Source: Antedon mediterranea
Lineage: Eukaryota > Echinodermata > Crinoidea > Comatulida > Antedonidae
Reading direction: 5' to 3'
Length of the DNA stretch: 64,000 nt
Assembly (NCBI RefSeq): GCF_964355755.1
Contig: NC_092670.1
Coordinates: 1,761,001 to 1,825,000 of the forward strand
The translations under genes and the position numbers were made by a program. The notes under the pieces are model-generated. The model saw nothing but the letters and a program-made list of their open reading frames with translations. It was not told where the DNA came from and searched no databases. Positions 46,101 through 57,430 of this stretch are shown here, in pieces (positions within the stretch are counted from its first letter, which is position 1; each line of letters begins with the position of its first letter).

Positions 46101-48906
46101 AATGGTTTTGAAAAAAAAAAAATTGATGAACAGCTTTTATGGTACAACAGGCAGCCAATCCTCAGTAGTGTATTTAAATTAGTCCCGAATCATAAGTAAA
46201 TTATGTGATGCTTACATCATACAGTAGGCCTAACCTAACCTTACATGATACAGGCACCATACAGTATGTGATACAGGCACCATACAGTATGTGATACAGG
46301 CACCATACAGTATGTGATACAGACACCATACAGTATGTGATACAGACACCATACAGTATGTGATACAGGCACCATACAGTATGTGATACAGGCACCATAC
46401 AGTATGTGATACAGGCACCATACAGTATGTGATACAGGCACCATACAGTATGTGATACAGGCACCATACAGTATGTGATACAGACACCATACAGTATGTG
46501 ATACAGACACCATACAGTATGTGATACAGGCACCATACAGTATGTGATACAGGCACCATACAGTATGTGATACAGGCACCATACAGTATGTGATACAGAC
46601 ACCATACAGTATGTGATACAGACACCATACAGTATGTGATACAGACACCATACAGTATGTGATACAGGCACCATACAGTATGTGATACAGGCACCATACA
46701 GTATGTGATACAGGCACCATACAGTATGTGATACAGGCACCATACAGTATGTGATACACTAGAGATGCTGTATTATGTAATTTGCTTATGATACTGGAGA
46801 AATATAGTCACATAATGTTGAGATACAGTACAGACAAGCTGGCGAAACAGGCACTCAAATAATCTGTGTAATCTCAGTCAATTCTATGATTTAAAAGCCT
46901 TTAGGGCACATTTACTTTTACAACAGTGCATTATAGTATGATCAATTTAATTTTTAAAATATTGATGACACTAAGATGTAACAAATGACACACCTCATAG
47001 TACGACAAGAATCCTGCCTCTCTTGTGTGTTGGCCTTGATCTCCACCACCGTTTGCTGCAGACCCTAAACTTGTTTTTGATGAACTTCTCAGTTTAAATG
47101 ACCTTCCATATGTAGCCAAGCCAATCACAAGTTTGTTTCTTGGTGTTCCAGCAATAAGCCACTTCTCTGCTGCCCATTTCTTTTGTAATAATGATAAAAA
47201 TGTACGGTCAATTCTCAGATCGGGAACTTGAAAGACAACTATAATATTTTACGTGAGAGAAGCAAGAGAGTGGTGTTCAAAACTAAAAATCATCAAGTTA
47301 ACAAAATACTTTGAATGTTACATACAATTGTAAGTTTTCGGTTGTTGGCAGATGAATCGTGTGAATAGAGGGCGCTGTGATGTCCAACAGTTGAATCCCA
47401 GCTGCCATGAAGATCGTAAGATAGAAGTCCTATCCAATCTAGTTCCCTGAAATTCAATGTTTTCAAAAAATGTTAAAGCCTTTCATTAAAGGTTTGTGGA
47501 AATATCAATATATGATGCCAATCTGGGGCATTTACTATTATGTACTACTAATGACTTACGTTGCTAATTTAGCAACTTCATATCCTCTGTCAATCTTAGA
47601 TTCTCCGGCTGAGACTGCTGCCGTCAATAGGAGGCGCTCTTTTCCAGTGGGAATTGCTTCGGCATTAAATGCTACTCTCATTTCCTAAAATTGTAAATAG
47701 CACAATTAACATTAAATGTGCGTGTAGCACTTCGTAGGTAGTCTGCACAGTGTTGCATGTACAGATTTTGAGCTTTGTTATTTTTTGTATTGCAAAATGT
47801 TGTGGATTGTAATTACCTGAACTAGGAGTGTAAAACGTTGTTTGTCTTCTAGTGGGCTACCACGGTCTGCAGGGTACTCCCAGTCAATGTCCAAACCGTC
47901 AAAACAGTGTTTTCTCAGAAATTTGATACTTTTTGTTATGAATTGTTGCCGCGTGTTTGAGGTGGCCACCATTCTCGTAAATCCTAAGCTGCCAAATGTC
48001 CAGCCACCAACGGCCAACAGAACTTTCAGTGATGGGTTCTGTGATTTCATATTAACTACCTAAAAATTGGAAATTTTGAACAATTTATTTAACTCGGTAT
48101 ATTAATTTACATACTTATCTGTTAACAGGAAACATTCATTCTTTGTTCAATGATATTTTCAGACTTAACCTGCTTTTAGTATTATATGATTTTTATATTA
48201 TACCTGAATAATGAAATATGCAAAAAGTGTTACCTTTTCGTACATACCAACACTCCATGATGTGGATTCGTCGTTCCATTCATACGCCTGCAGGCTGTTG
48301 CCAGAACCGATCTTTGCAAACGCGTACACAATATGAGTACACAAATAGGGGTCGATGTCTTCAGGCACAAATTTGGCTACATCTGCCGATCTGTACTGCG
48401 ACCAATTTGTATAGTAGCAGATGCGATAGTATGCTTGTACATCTAAGGACAAAATGTGATATTTTGAATCTAACAACACTTATACCTAGATTCTTGGAAT
48501 TAGTAGATGAGCACCTTATCACCACATTACCATTATATCGATTAACTATTTTAAATTTAATTACACTTACTTAAAATGTTGGCAAGTAATACCAACAGTA
48601 GCACAACCAGCAAACTGTATTCCTACGAACAAAAACATTTAAAAAATATATATACAGTACTTTGGTAAACAATTTCCTATTTGCAGAATATAATCATAAA
48701 GTTTGGCGATAAACAATTTGAAACATTGCATAACACTTGAGGTCGCTGTAAACTTTCATAGCCGAAAATGATTGGTCAAAAAACCAAATGACATCACACG
48801 TACACTAACATGTATGTTTGGCTTGTTTGCAAAAAGCTATATGCGCCCATCTAGTAGAAAACCTACAAAGAAAACCTATGCCTGTCTAAAAATATCATCC
48901 TACCAT
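40173..48906 (-). CDS. Chitinase, two GH18 catalytic domains plus C-terminal CBM14 (proposed single gene)
   Basis: Proposed exons: 48904-48906 (ATG ending exon 1), 48571-48622, 48234-48442, 47817-48059, 47560-47684, 47326-47446, 46994-47179, 45944-46078, 45705-45831 (or from 45696), linker 45344-45451, then 44694-44899, 44220-44447, 43784-43908, 43573-43687, 43183-43368, 42526-42645, 42299-42425, linker 40515-40766, CBM14 40173-40339. The total is 2,835 bp (944 aa) in one phase. Signal peptide [18 protein letters not shown]. Domain 1 has the catalytic motif [11 protein letters not shown] and domain 2 [11 protein letters not shown]; the proton-donor Glu is present in both. Both have [11 protein letters not shown] and [12 protein letters not shown]. 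Linkers are [12 protein letters not shown]-type repeats. The CBM14 has six Cys. GH18 enzymes hydrolyse chitin; CBM14 binds it. The second GH18 lacks its own signal exon and starts in the phase left by linker 1. Alternative: two genes, the upstream one ending at the TGA at 45601-45603. Confidence 0.85.
40872..42290 (-). pseudogene. Decayed non-LTR retrotransposon (CR1/L2/jockey type RT) in a chitinase intron
   Basis: Broken reverse transcriptase frames on the minus strand, in order: [18 protein letters not shown], then a [16 protein letters not shown] block (normally GxPQGxxLxPLLF), YAVDMVLIG (the YADD catalytic site with the second position changed), [17 protein letters not shown], and [15 protein letters not shown]. 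Frameshifts and stops separate them. The 3' end is GAATAAAGATTTGATTTGATTTGATT, a short-unit tail typical of these elements. It sits between chitinase exon 42299-42425 and the linker exon, in the same orientation. Confidence 0.85.
44003..44132. mobile_element. MITE family 2 copy, partial
   Basis: Left terminus TTAAGCTCTGTCTACACTAT with AAACTAGTTTGACAAAAAAA, and right part CATCACATAAAGTTTGAGTAGACATATCTTAAG. It lies in the chitinase intron between exons 44220-44447 and 43784-43908. Confidence 0.65.
45110..45172 (-). pseudogene. Decayed CBM14 exon between the two GH18 halves
   Basis: After a normal acceptor (TTTCATTCAG) the minus strand reads [13 protein letters not shown], matching the first 12 residues of the intact CBM14 exon ([12 protein letters not shown]). 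It then diverges and loses five of the six cysteines. The flanking intron (45173-45290) is also near-identical to 40340-40480. This is the copy of the CBM14 exon expected if a GH18-linker-CBM14 module was tandemly duplicated. Confidence 0.8.
46245..46757. repeat. 23-bp minisatellite in a chitinase intron
   Basis: About 22 copies of GTGATACAGGCACCATACAGTAT with a G/A variant (CAGGCACC or CAGACACC). The period is not a multiple of three and the unit has no stop in any minus frame, so all three minus frames stay open for 155-180 codons with the same 23-residue cycle. It is an intron artefact, not a protein. Confidence 0.95.
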
Positions 48907-48961
48907 CTTTGTATAAACGCCAGATATGCCGATGGTTGCTGTGACCGTGGTGGCATCATAC

Positions 48962-48992
48962 TGAGTACAGACTTAATTACTTTGCTTATATA
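48962..48992 (-). promoter_or_regulatory. TATA box and initiator of the chitinase gene
   Basis: TATATAAG (48985-48992) and an initiator TCAGT (48960-48964, A at 48962) lie 30 bp apart, the canonical TATA-to-start distance. They are about 55 bp upstream of the start codon at 48904-48906. This fits a compact, tissue-specific digestive or immune gene promoter. Inference from motif and spacing only. Confidence 0.6.
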
Positions 48993-49466
48993 CCACTAAG
49001 ATGTCTAACAGCTAAACTATAGTGCATTTGTTGTGGTATTTGCTTAAATCCAGTTGTTAATTCTACTAAGATCAAAACGAATCGGCAGATCAAACTAAAG
49101 AAAGACATATGTACAAAGATTAAATTATAATCTTGTTGAACTATGAAACAACCTAAAAAGACATTCATTCTGTGCATGTACAGTAGCGTGTATTGTGGTT
49201 TTGTATACAATCAATAGGCTGTCTCTTTTTTAATTTTGTAGTTTATAATTAACTTTATTCTAAATGTGATGATCAATTTAATCTGGTCTTAAATCATAAT
49301 TGAATTAAAATAATAAAAGCAATTCTACAAACTTTCATATTACATTTTAAAAAAACTGAGAAACAGGCAAATCTGCGACAATTATTTATGGTAATGATTT
49401 TATTTCATAAATATAAACACTTTTTTAAATGTAAAAAAACATACTTACAAACATACATACATACAA

Positions 49467-51515
49467 TCAGTTGTTCTTGATTTGTACTTTCCACAACTCC
49501 TAAATAAAATTAAAAATAAATAAAGAAATATAATTCATCACATTTAGAGCTAAAGATCATTATTCAAATTAGACTAAACCGATTTTTCTCAGCCAACACT
49601 TTAATACTATTATAGTTATGTCTCAATTATTTTTAAAAACTGGTGGGGGTGGAAAGTGGTGGGGAAGAAAAAAATGTAACAATTAATACTTCTGATATAA
49701 ATGCTGTTACAAGTTGAGAAAGAGTTTGTTGCGAGAATAGTACATACCAATTGTGGTGTTATTTTGTATTCAAACCTCTGCTTCCAGTCAATTGAAATCT
49801 GTTCAATTTTCAAATTGCAAATTTGCAGTTTTAATTCACTCAAACAACTTTGAAAGAAGTCATACTCTTTACAAGTAACGTCCAAGTCTTCTAATGTAAA
49901 GTTTAATCTAAGAAAAAAAGTTTAAACTTAGAAAAAAGTTTAATCTTAGGAAAAAGTTCAATCTAAGAAAAAAGTTCAATCTTAGAAAAAGTTCAATCTA
50001 AGAAAAAAGTTCAATCTAAGAAAAAAGTTCAAAGAAAAAAGTTCAATCTTAGAAAAAAGTTCAATCTAAGAAAAAAGTTCAATCTTAGGAAAAAGTTCAA
50101 TCTAAGAAAAAAGTTCAATCTAAGAAAAAAGATCAATTTTAGAAAAAGTTCAATCTTAGGAAAAAGTTCAATCTAAGAAAAAAGCTCAATCTTAGAAAAA
50201 TGTTAAATGTCAAAAAAAAGGTCAAATCTGAGAAAAACATTCAATATTAGAAAAACATTCAGGCTAAGAATTTTTTTTTTTTCATTTCTTTATTCGAATT
50301 CATAAATAACACAACATAAAAAAAATACAAAGAATGAATTCAGGGTAACACAAAAAAGTAACCAAAGGTCAAACTTTATTCCATTGTGAAAAAAGTTCAA
50401 TCTTAGAAAAAAGTTCAATCTTAGATAAAAGTTCAATCATAGACAAAAAGTTAAATATTATGAAAAGTTCAATCTTAGAAAAAAGTTCAATCATAGAAAA
50501 AAGTTCAAACTTAGAAAGAAGTTCACTCTTTAAAAGTTCAATCTAAGAAGATAATCTGAGCTACAGTATGTTTTAGTATTCTCTTGGATGTGTCATGTCA
50601 TTTTTCTTGGATTTTCTTACCTTTTTTCTGTTGCTATGTAAACAGCCTGTAAATTTTTGCTACTTTTGATCAATTCAGAGAGTTTGTAGAAGAAAGCTTC
50701 TGTCAATGTGTTGTCATAAATTACTAAAACACAAAATAAACAATAGCTATGTCAAATTAACAACTGCTTCTAATTTGTACTGTAGTATTTTACAATAGAA
50801 GGAACATTTTAAATGGTCTCTCATTAGAGGGGTCTTTAATTGGAGTTATGGTATTTTCTAAGATAAATCTAAAAGTCTGTAATAGTGTGTTTGACTGCCA
50901 TGTTTCTGGTTGTGGATTCAAAGTCAAGTGGCTATATGATTATCAGATTAAGATACGGAAATCTTTGTATTACAACAAAAACAAGTCTGTCTAATTGACG
51001 TTCCACAACTGAGACTGCGGATCATGTGAAGTTTAAGGGATTTATAACTTGTTGTTATGAGTTAAATATTTTCGAAACCAACAGGAGTTGAAAGGTGAAT
51101 GAAAGGTTATATAAAATGGAGCACTGGTCAATTTGTGAAGAGATTATTGTTGAGACTGATCATGATAATCCTATTAATCCACACTTGAGATTAACACTAC
51201 AAGCAATAGAAATGGCCAATCACCATCAGCTGCGATGATAAAATCGACATTTGACAAAAGATTTAGCTCCTCCACGAGCCAATCAAATTGACTGGTGCTT
51301 TCTGTTGAGTCATTCATCTTAGTCCCTTAAAAAAAAATAAATTGTGGTTATGAAAAATATTAGGAAGGATATGAAGAAAAGGAAGAATGTGAATTAGATT
51401 GGAAGAAAACAAAGAGCAGGGAAGGGACAAACTGTTTGACAGATGCTATGGAACCCTCTACCTTTAAAACATTAAGCTCTGTCCACACTATCAAACTTTA
51501 TGTGACAAAAACGTG

Positions 51516-51549
<34 letters not shown>

Positions 51550-54500
51550 CAGTATTTATATAGCGCCTAATGGATCAATGGACATGATGATGTCATATCA
51601 CTACCATATTTAATCATATCACTACCATATTTGGGCACATCACACTAGTTTGATAGTGTAGATAGAGCTTAAGGCTTAGTATTGGACATCCTTTTTGACA
51701 GATGGAAAGATTGATTGACTAAAGATCGAGGATGGTTTAGAAAATTATGCCAATTTGAGATATTTCAGCCTGTACCTTGTTTGTCTTTTTTCCAGTTCAG
51801 CTCCCGAACAATAGGTTTACACATTTCTTCATTGTTACAATTTCTATCAATGTTACGCAGACAAGTCTCTAAAACTTGAACACCAACATCTTTACGATAA
51901 AACAAAGAGTTCTGTTTTAGAATTTACTCAGGCTTTATTCCTGTTCATTTTTAATAAATTTGTAATTAGGATTGCTAAATTACTTTGTAAGAGAACACAT
52001 CAGGGGTGGCGCCAGGATCTTCCCGACGCGGGGGCTACATTCCCCGACGAGGGGGCTATGCGAGCATCACTAGGCTGGGGGCCAGGGGGCCGCCAAGGGC
52101 CCCCGGTGGGGGTCCAGGGGGGGCGAAGCGCCCTGGAAGCAACGCGTTCTAGCGTCATTTGAGGTAATTTTAATCAGATTTAGGGTAGCCATTTTTTCCA
52201 TTTTATATAATGCATAAATAAAACACTGCGTGCAAAAAAACGATGCGCGATGACTGTTTCAATCCATATTTTTCAATTTAAAAAATAAAAGTTCAAAGAA
52301 AATTTAGAAAAATAGAGTTGGAGGTCCCGGAAATTGGACTTATTATACTTCAAAACATGAAACAAAATATATAAGTCCCTATCAAGGTTGTGACTGAGCT
52401 AAGAAATGTTTGAAAAATAGAGATGTTAGGTCCCGGAAAATGCACTTCTTGTACTTCGAAATATGACCAGCTTTATTGTTGGTGCTGAGCTAAGAAACTG
52501 TTTAAAACTAGAGCTGCAGGTCTTCAAAAAATTGCATTTTATACTTCGGAAACATCAGGCCTAGAGGCTTAAAAAACGCAAGCGTAGACCATTTTCAGTC
52601 GGAGAAATAAGTTTATTCCTCCCAAGTGTATGCGTGCGTACCATCTGGACTTCCGAGTGGTGAGAAATTCATGACATACAGGACATTGAAAATGTAATAA
52701 CTTAGCTATAATAAGATGTTGGCTAAGCGAAAATGGCATGTTTTTTTGTTTAGTAATGGATGAAAATTTTATTTTAGGTGCCCCACGGTACAGAATGTTA
52801 CTTGTAAATTAAAAAAATTGGTGAACATACGAACAATTAACATAATTCGTTTTTGCTGTAGTGTAGCGTACGTCGACGCAGTACACGACGTAACCGTCAG
52901 TAAACTTCGCCTGGAAAATAACTGAACGATTCGTACAAAGGGATACCACCAGACAAGTGCGAACCTAGCTATTGTTTAGTAGTAAGTTAGATCGCTGGCA
53001 ATAATGAATGCATATAAAGTGCATAATATCACTCTGACGTACTCTCACGGTCAATGAAACGTCGCGGTTTTCTAGGCGCTGAAGCTAGCTACGAAGTGAA
53101 CGCGAACGCTTTTTACTGTATATTATATTCCCCGACAAAAAGTACCCGTGTTCCCTTCGGTAACCGTCGGTAAACTTCGCCTGGAAAATAACTACCTTAC
53201 ACATTTTGGTCCCTGGATGGAACTTGATATCACGCGTCTCGACCCAACGTTGAACGATTCGTACAAAGGGATACCGCCAGACAAGTGCGTACCTAGCTAA
53301 TGTTTAGTAGTAAGTTAGATCGCTGGCAATAAATGAATGCATAAAAGTGCATAATAGCCCTCTGACGTACTCTCACGGTCAATGGAACGTCGTGGTTTTC
53401 TAGGCGCTGAAGCTATATGAAGTGAACGCGAACGTTTTTTACTGTATATTATATTCCCCGACAAAAAGTACCCGTGTTCCCCGACGGGGGGGCTAGGCTC
53501 CCCGACGAGGGGGATAGAGCCTCCGTAGCCCCCCCGCTGGCGCCACCACTGGAACACATACATTTACATTAATCCAGAAAGCTCATTTTTATTCACAAAA
53601 CCAGTTCAAAGCTTGTAACAATTAACATTACCTGTACATATTACAACATTTGCAAATGCTGCCATGGTAATACTAGCTAAGCCTACACCACCACCAAGTT
53701 CAAGACATGAGCATCCCTTGAATAGTTGAACATTGTCAAGGATAAAATCACACAGGAGAAGAGACGCTTGCCAAACCTTCATCCATAAAAAAAACCAATA
53801 ATAAATGACCACCTAATAAATGGTGCTTATATAGCGCATTATGCAAAGCCTCAATATATTTAACAAAAGTAAAAGCGGAAAAGAGTAGTTTAATCAATCA
53901 ATATCAACCTACTATCATCAGCAGCAGAAGTCCTGTCAGTATGTCTGTGAGTCAATCACAGTACTGACTGTTTACAATGACCTTTTCTTGGCTTACCTGA
54001 AGTCCAACGTCTGTAAGTTTAGTTCCTAAAGAATGCTCTGTTAAACAAATAATAGTACTGTCAATACAGTATAAATAAGTTGGAAGTACTAAAATAAATT
54101 GCAATATTTTTATATATTTTATAAACATCATAATTTAACTATGAAATCGTTTTGAGTCGGAGCAGGGAGCTGCCTGGGCGACACTAGTTATTATCAATTA
54201 CCTATAATGATGCAGTCTTTGTTAACTGGTGATTTTCGTCTTCTTACTTCATAGTCACCATCTCCGTCCATGTGCACTGATGCATGACAAGCACCTCCTG
54301 AACAATCAGTTTCATCAGGAATAAGATACTCAAATCTTGTTACATATCCTACAAATAATACAGCATGCCTTTAGGAATTCAATACGGTAGTTTATTTTAC
54401 AGTATTTTTCTTGTACTGTTAGGCCGTATAATATTTGATAAAATACAGATATAACTATGTCGTATAACAAAGAAACATATGTAGATACAAACTTTTTTTT

Positions 54501-55020
54501 AAATATAATTAAATTACAGTACTGCGTTTAAGAGGAATTGATAAGAAGAAATAAAGTGGAATTTAAGTAATTTGCGAAGATAACTAAATGAATGACATTG
54601 TTGTTAAATAATTTTATTATTTTAGTTTTACTCCCTGTTAAAAGTATCATATTAGTTAAGTGTTTCTATGATTAAATTGGGGATCTGAGAACAATCTTTG
54701 CCCATACTGCACCCTGCGGCTGTTAGTATAGACTATACTACTAATCTATAGGGCCTGGGCCTGCAGGTATACCTAGTCCTGTACCCTATCTAGCCTTAAA
54801 CTTATCATGGGCTTTGCCTGGTGCTGGTGGTACACAGAGTAGAGTAGGTATTCTAGGGCCTACCTAGGCTTAGGCTATATATAGGGCCTAAAAAAATACT
54901 TTTAGGCCTAGGCTAGACTAAACTAGTGAGGTTTTTAAGATGTTTACGTTGGAATTCTGATTTATTATGCTTGTATTCAATGTGGACATCTGACAGAAAT
55001 ATTTTAGGTTCTTCTGCCAT
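49467..55020 (-). CDS. METTL22: METTL22-like lysine methyltransferase, complete
   Basis: Nine coding exons: 54948-55020, 54202-54348, 53997-54037, 53632-53776, 51776-51889, 51224-51325, 50621-50723, 49748-49907, 49467-49499. They sum to 918 bp (305 aa) with phase kept at every junction. The start MAEEPKIFLSDVHIEYKHNK matches the METTL22 N-terminal LSDVH block. Then come EHSLGTKLTDVGLQVWQASL, the S-adenosylmethionine motif I CLELGGGVGLASI, CTDVGVQVLETCLRNI, ELNWKK, FIIAADVIYDNTLTEAFF, EKRLNFTLEDLDVTCKEYDF and the C-terminal ELWKVQI. METTL22 is a seven-beta-strand methyltransferase of the FAM86/METTL21 family; human METTL22 modifies KIN17. It is about 100 residues shorter than human, mainly between the N-terminal block and EH. 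Minus-strand AATAAA near 49399-49404. The fourth intron carries a hAT-like insertion, and the penultimate coding exon is preceded by an amplified acceptor array. Confidence 0.94.
49901..50550. repeat. METTL22: Amplified intron-exon junction array in METTL22
   Basis: Roughly 30 imperfect 17-18-bp units. On the minus strand each reads TTTTTTCTTAGATTGAAC. The last unit is the real 3' splice site of exon 49748-49907 (TTTTTTCTTAG|ATTAAAC). Each unit therefore has a pyrimidine run, a TAG or AAG, and the first exon bases. The array is interrupted at about 50265-50385 by a retroposon remnant. Confidence 0.9.
50265..50385 (-). mobile_element. Short 5'-truncated retroposon with A-tail
   Basis: Read on the minus strand: CACAATGGAATAAAGTTTGACC ... 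GAATTCGAATAAAGAAATG, then a run of 11 A. AATAAA plus A-tail and no coding sequence suggests a truncated LINE 3' end. It lies within the acceptor array, so it came after array growth had begun. Confidence 0.6.
51472..51672. mobile_element. MITE family 2 copy containing an AAT microsatellite tail
   Basis: Ends TTAAGCTCTGTCCACACTATC and GATAGTGTAGATAGAGCTTAA. Inside, an (ATA)n run at about 51518-51549 followed by ACAGTATTTATATAGCGCC looks like a retroelement tail inserted into the MITE. It lies in a METTL22 intron. Confidence 0.75.
52001..53551 (+). mobile_element. 1.55 kb hAT-like element with 8-bp target duplication
   Basis: Ends CAGGGGTGGCGCCAGGATC and GCTGGCGCCACCACTG, flanked on both sides by GAACACAT (51993-52000, 53552-53559). 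CAG-NGGTGGCGCC termini with an 8-bp duplication fit the hAT superfamily. It is non-coding. The inside carries about 105-bp repeats of GGTCCCGGAAA...GAGCTAAGAAA and a direct duplication of about 240 bp (52890-53130 and 53160-53480: AAACTTCGCCTGGAAAATAA, GATCGCTGGCAATAA). It sits in the METTL22 intron between exons 53632-53776 and 51776-51889. Confidence 0.85.
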
Positions 55021-55857
55021 CTCCCAATGCTCCTATTTTTACTTTCAGGTCTTCTAATTTTCTGTACACGTCCTCCTCTGCCACCAAAGATCTTTGACAC
55101 CACCAAAAAAAGGAAATACACCACACCAGGCACATGGCACTAGAGCGCCACCAATTGCCGTGGTGGTTGGTGTGCAGTGGACCGTGAACATTTCCCGCGT
55201 GATCAATCAAGGTCAGTAATTTGACACCGATTTCATATTATGCATGTGAGGTGGTAAACTTTAGGTGGTTAGAATGAGTGAAGATACTCCTGCTTTTTCA
55301 GCATTGGTGTTTGGTATAGTACACTCTAATAAAAGGGCGAATTGGAAAACATTAAACCAATCTGTTAAACACTTAGAAATGATTATTTATCAGAAATTTT
55401 AAGATAAATAATTTAAACGACCTAATTAATTTGCGTGAGATTGCCAGCAACAGAAATAAGTGGCTTTTGTTATTTTGAATCTTTATTTTTACGTTATTTT
55501 ATATTTTTGTTTTGTTGTAGGATACATGCATATAAGAAGAATATATCAGATTTTGTAAATCCACAGTGCGTGGTTTTGTTACATTTTTTGGAATAAAGTT
55601 ACCTATATATATATGGGGTGTCTAGAAAATAAGATCTAGAAAACTATCACTACTCCACTAAGGCGCAGGATTGGTTAAAGCATAAAAAACATAAGCAGAA
55701 TATAGCCTTTGTATCTTTAGCTAATTTTGCACAATAAAGCATCATAATAAGTTCTTAAAGGCGCGGATTCAACACGGAAAAAAAATTGTAAATGAAAAAG
55801 TAAAAAAAAAGTTTTTAGATTTGAAACTGGGTAACTTCTTCTGTCAGTCTGTTTTAT
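55021..55857. other. Upstream flank of METTL22
   Basis: Upstream region and probable 5' UTR of METTL22. An open frame overlapping the start (55004-55210, minus) encodes CQRSLVAEEDVYRKLEDLKV, but METTL22 uses a different frame, so it is probably leader sequence. A segment at 55672-55760 (GTTAAAGCATAAAAAACATA, TAGCTAATTTTGCACAATAA) recurs at about 60940-61020. No other gene. Confidence 0.5.
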
Positions 55858-57430
55858 TGCCTCGTCGGGGAGCCTAGCCCCCACGTCGGGGAACGCGAGT
55901 ACTTTTCGTCGGGGAATATAGGCCTAATATAAAGTAAAAATCATTCGCGTTCACTCTACGTCGGAGGGCTATTACACTTTATTACGCATGCATTATTGCC
56001 AGCGATCTAATAAACAATAGGTATGCACTTGTCTGGCGGTGTCCGTTTGTACGAATCGTTTAACATTGGGCCGGGCCCATTGCGGTTTACGCGTGATATC
56101 ATATCATGTTCCACCCAGGGACCAGAATGTGTACTGTAGTTACTTTCCAGGCGAAGTTTACTGATAGTGTACTGTGTATCGACAGCAAAAGGGTACGAAT
56201 TATCTTCGCGATCTATTTTATTGTTCGTATGTTCAATTTTTTAATTTACGATTACCGTGGGGTACCTGAACCTGAAATAGACATTTTTCACTAGGTTCGA
56301 CCTACATTACTAAACAAAAAACATGCCTTTTCGTTTCCTGTATGTCATGAACTGCTCGTACATCGAAATTCCAGATTCACATCTGGGAATTGAAATAAAC
56401 TGATTTCCCCGACGGAAAATGGTCTACGCTTGTAGACGCATTCCCCTCCAAACAAAAGGTAAAAAGGGTAACTTGTTTAGGCCTCTATGTCTGAATGTTT
56501 TTAAAGTAGGCCTATAGGTCTAATTTTTGAAGACCTGCATCTCTGTTTTCAAAATTGTCTTAGCTCAATCGTCCCCAATTATAGAGCTGGTCATGTATAC
56601 TTACCGTACATTTTGTTTCATATTTCGATGTACAATGTAGTCAGTGCATTGAACCTAGAGCTCTATTTTTTCAATTTTTTTTATATCCATGGTAGGGCTG
56701 GTTCTGGAGACGTACCGGTATATATCTTGTTTTATGCTTCGAAGTATAATAAGTTAAATTTCCGGGACCTAGCAACTCTATTTTTCAGAATGTTCTTAGC
56801 TCCACCCCAACCATGGTGGGCTGGATCTATAATTTTGTTTCATATTTCAATGTTTTGCATGGGACCTAGCAGCTCTATTTTTGACAATTTTCTTAGCTCT
56901 GGTTCTGTAGACGTTTCATTTATCAATATGGGCCTATATAAGTGCAATTTCCAGGTACCTAGCAACTCTATTTTTCACAATTTTCTTAGCAGCTCAACCC
57001 AAATGGTAGGGCTGGTCTTGGAGCCTTATATATTTTGTTTCTTTTTTCCGAAATACCATAATCCAATATCCGGGGAGCGATTTTTTTTTCGTACATAAGT
57101 TGGGGACCCCCTCATGAAACGTCACAAAATAAACATGAATAATTCATCAGTTAAATTTTCTTGTTCCGTGTGCACCCAAGCGTATAGCAACCAGAAGTGA
57201 TTACAGTTTACACAAGTGCGGTACGATTCTAGGCCTATCTCCGCTGTGGTTGCCGTGTGCGATTTCATAATAGAAAAGCGGCGTTTTGTGTGGATTGTCG
57301 AAATAATCAGCCTTTAGTTTATGGTGTTTTTAATATAATTTATTACTAAAGAATTACGTGTTAAAATTATAGTTTCTATTGATACTATTAGGCCTAATTA
57401 CTAGTCTCTAAACCCATGTCTATTCTAGTA

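Noticed and set aside
46201-46759. Three overlapping 155-180 codon minus frames
   Set aside because: Product of a stop-free 23-bp intronic minisatellite.
53315-53563. Minus frame MYVFQWWRQRGGYGG...
   Set aside because: Lies over the GC-rich terminus of the hAT-like element; no family signature.
55004-55210. Separate small gene MIDHAGNVHGPLHT...
   Set aside because: It overlaps the METTL22 start region in another frame. METTL22 begins at 55020 with MAEEPKIFLSDVH and joins the next exon in phase.
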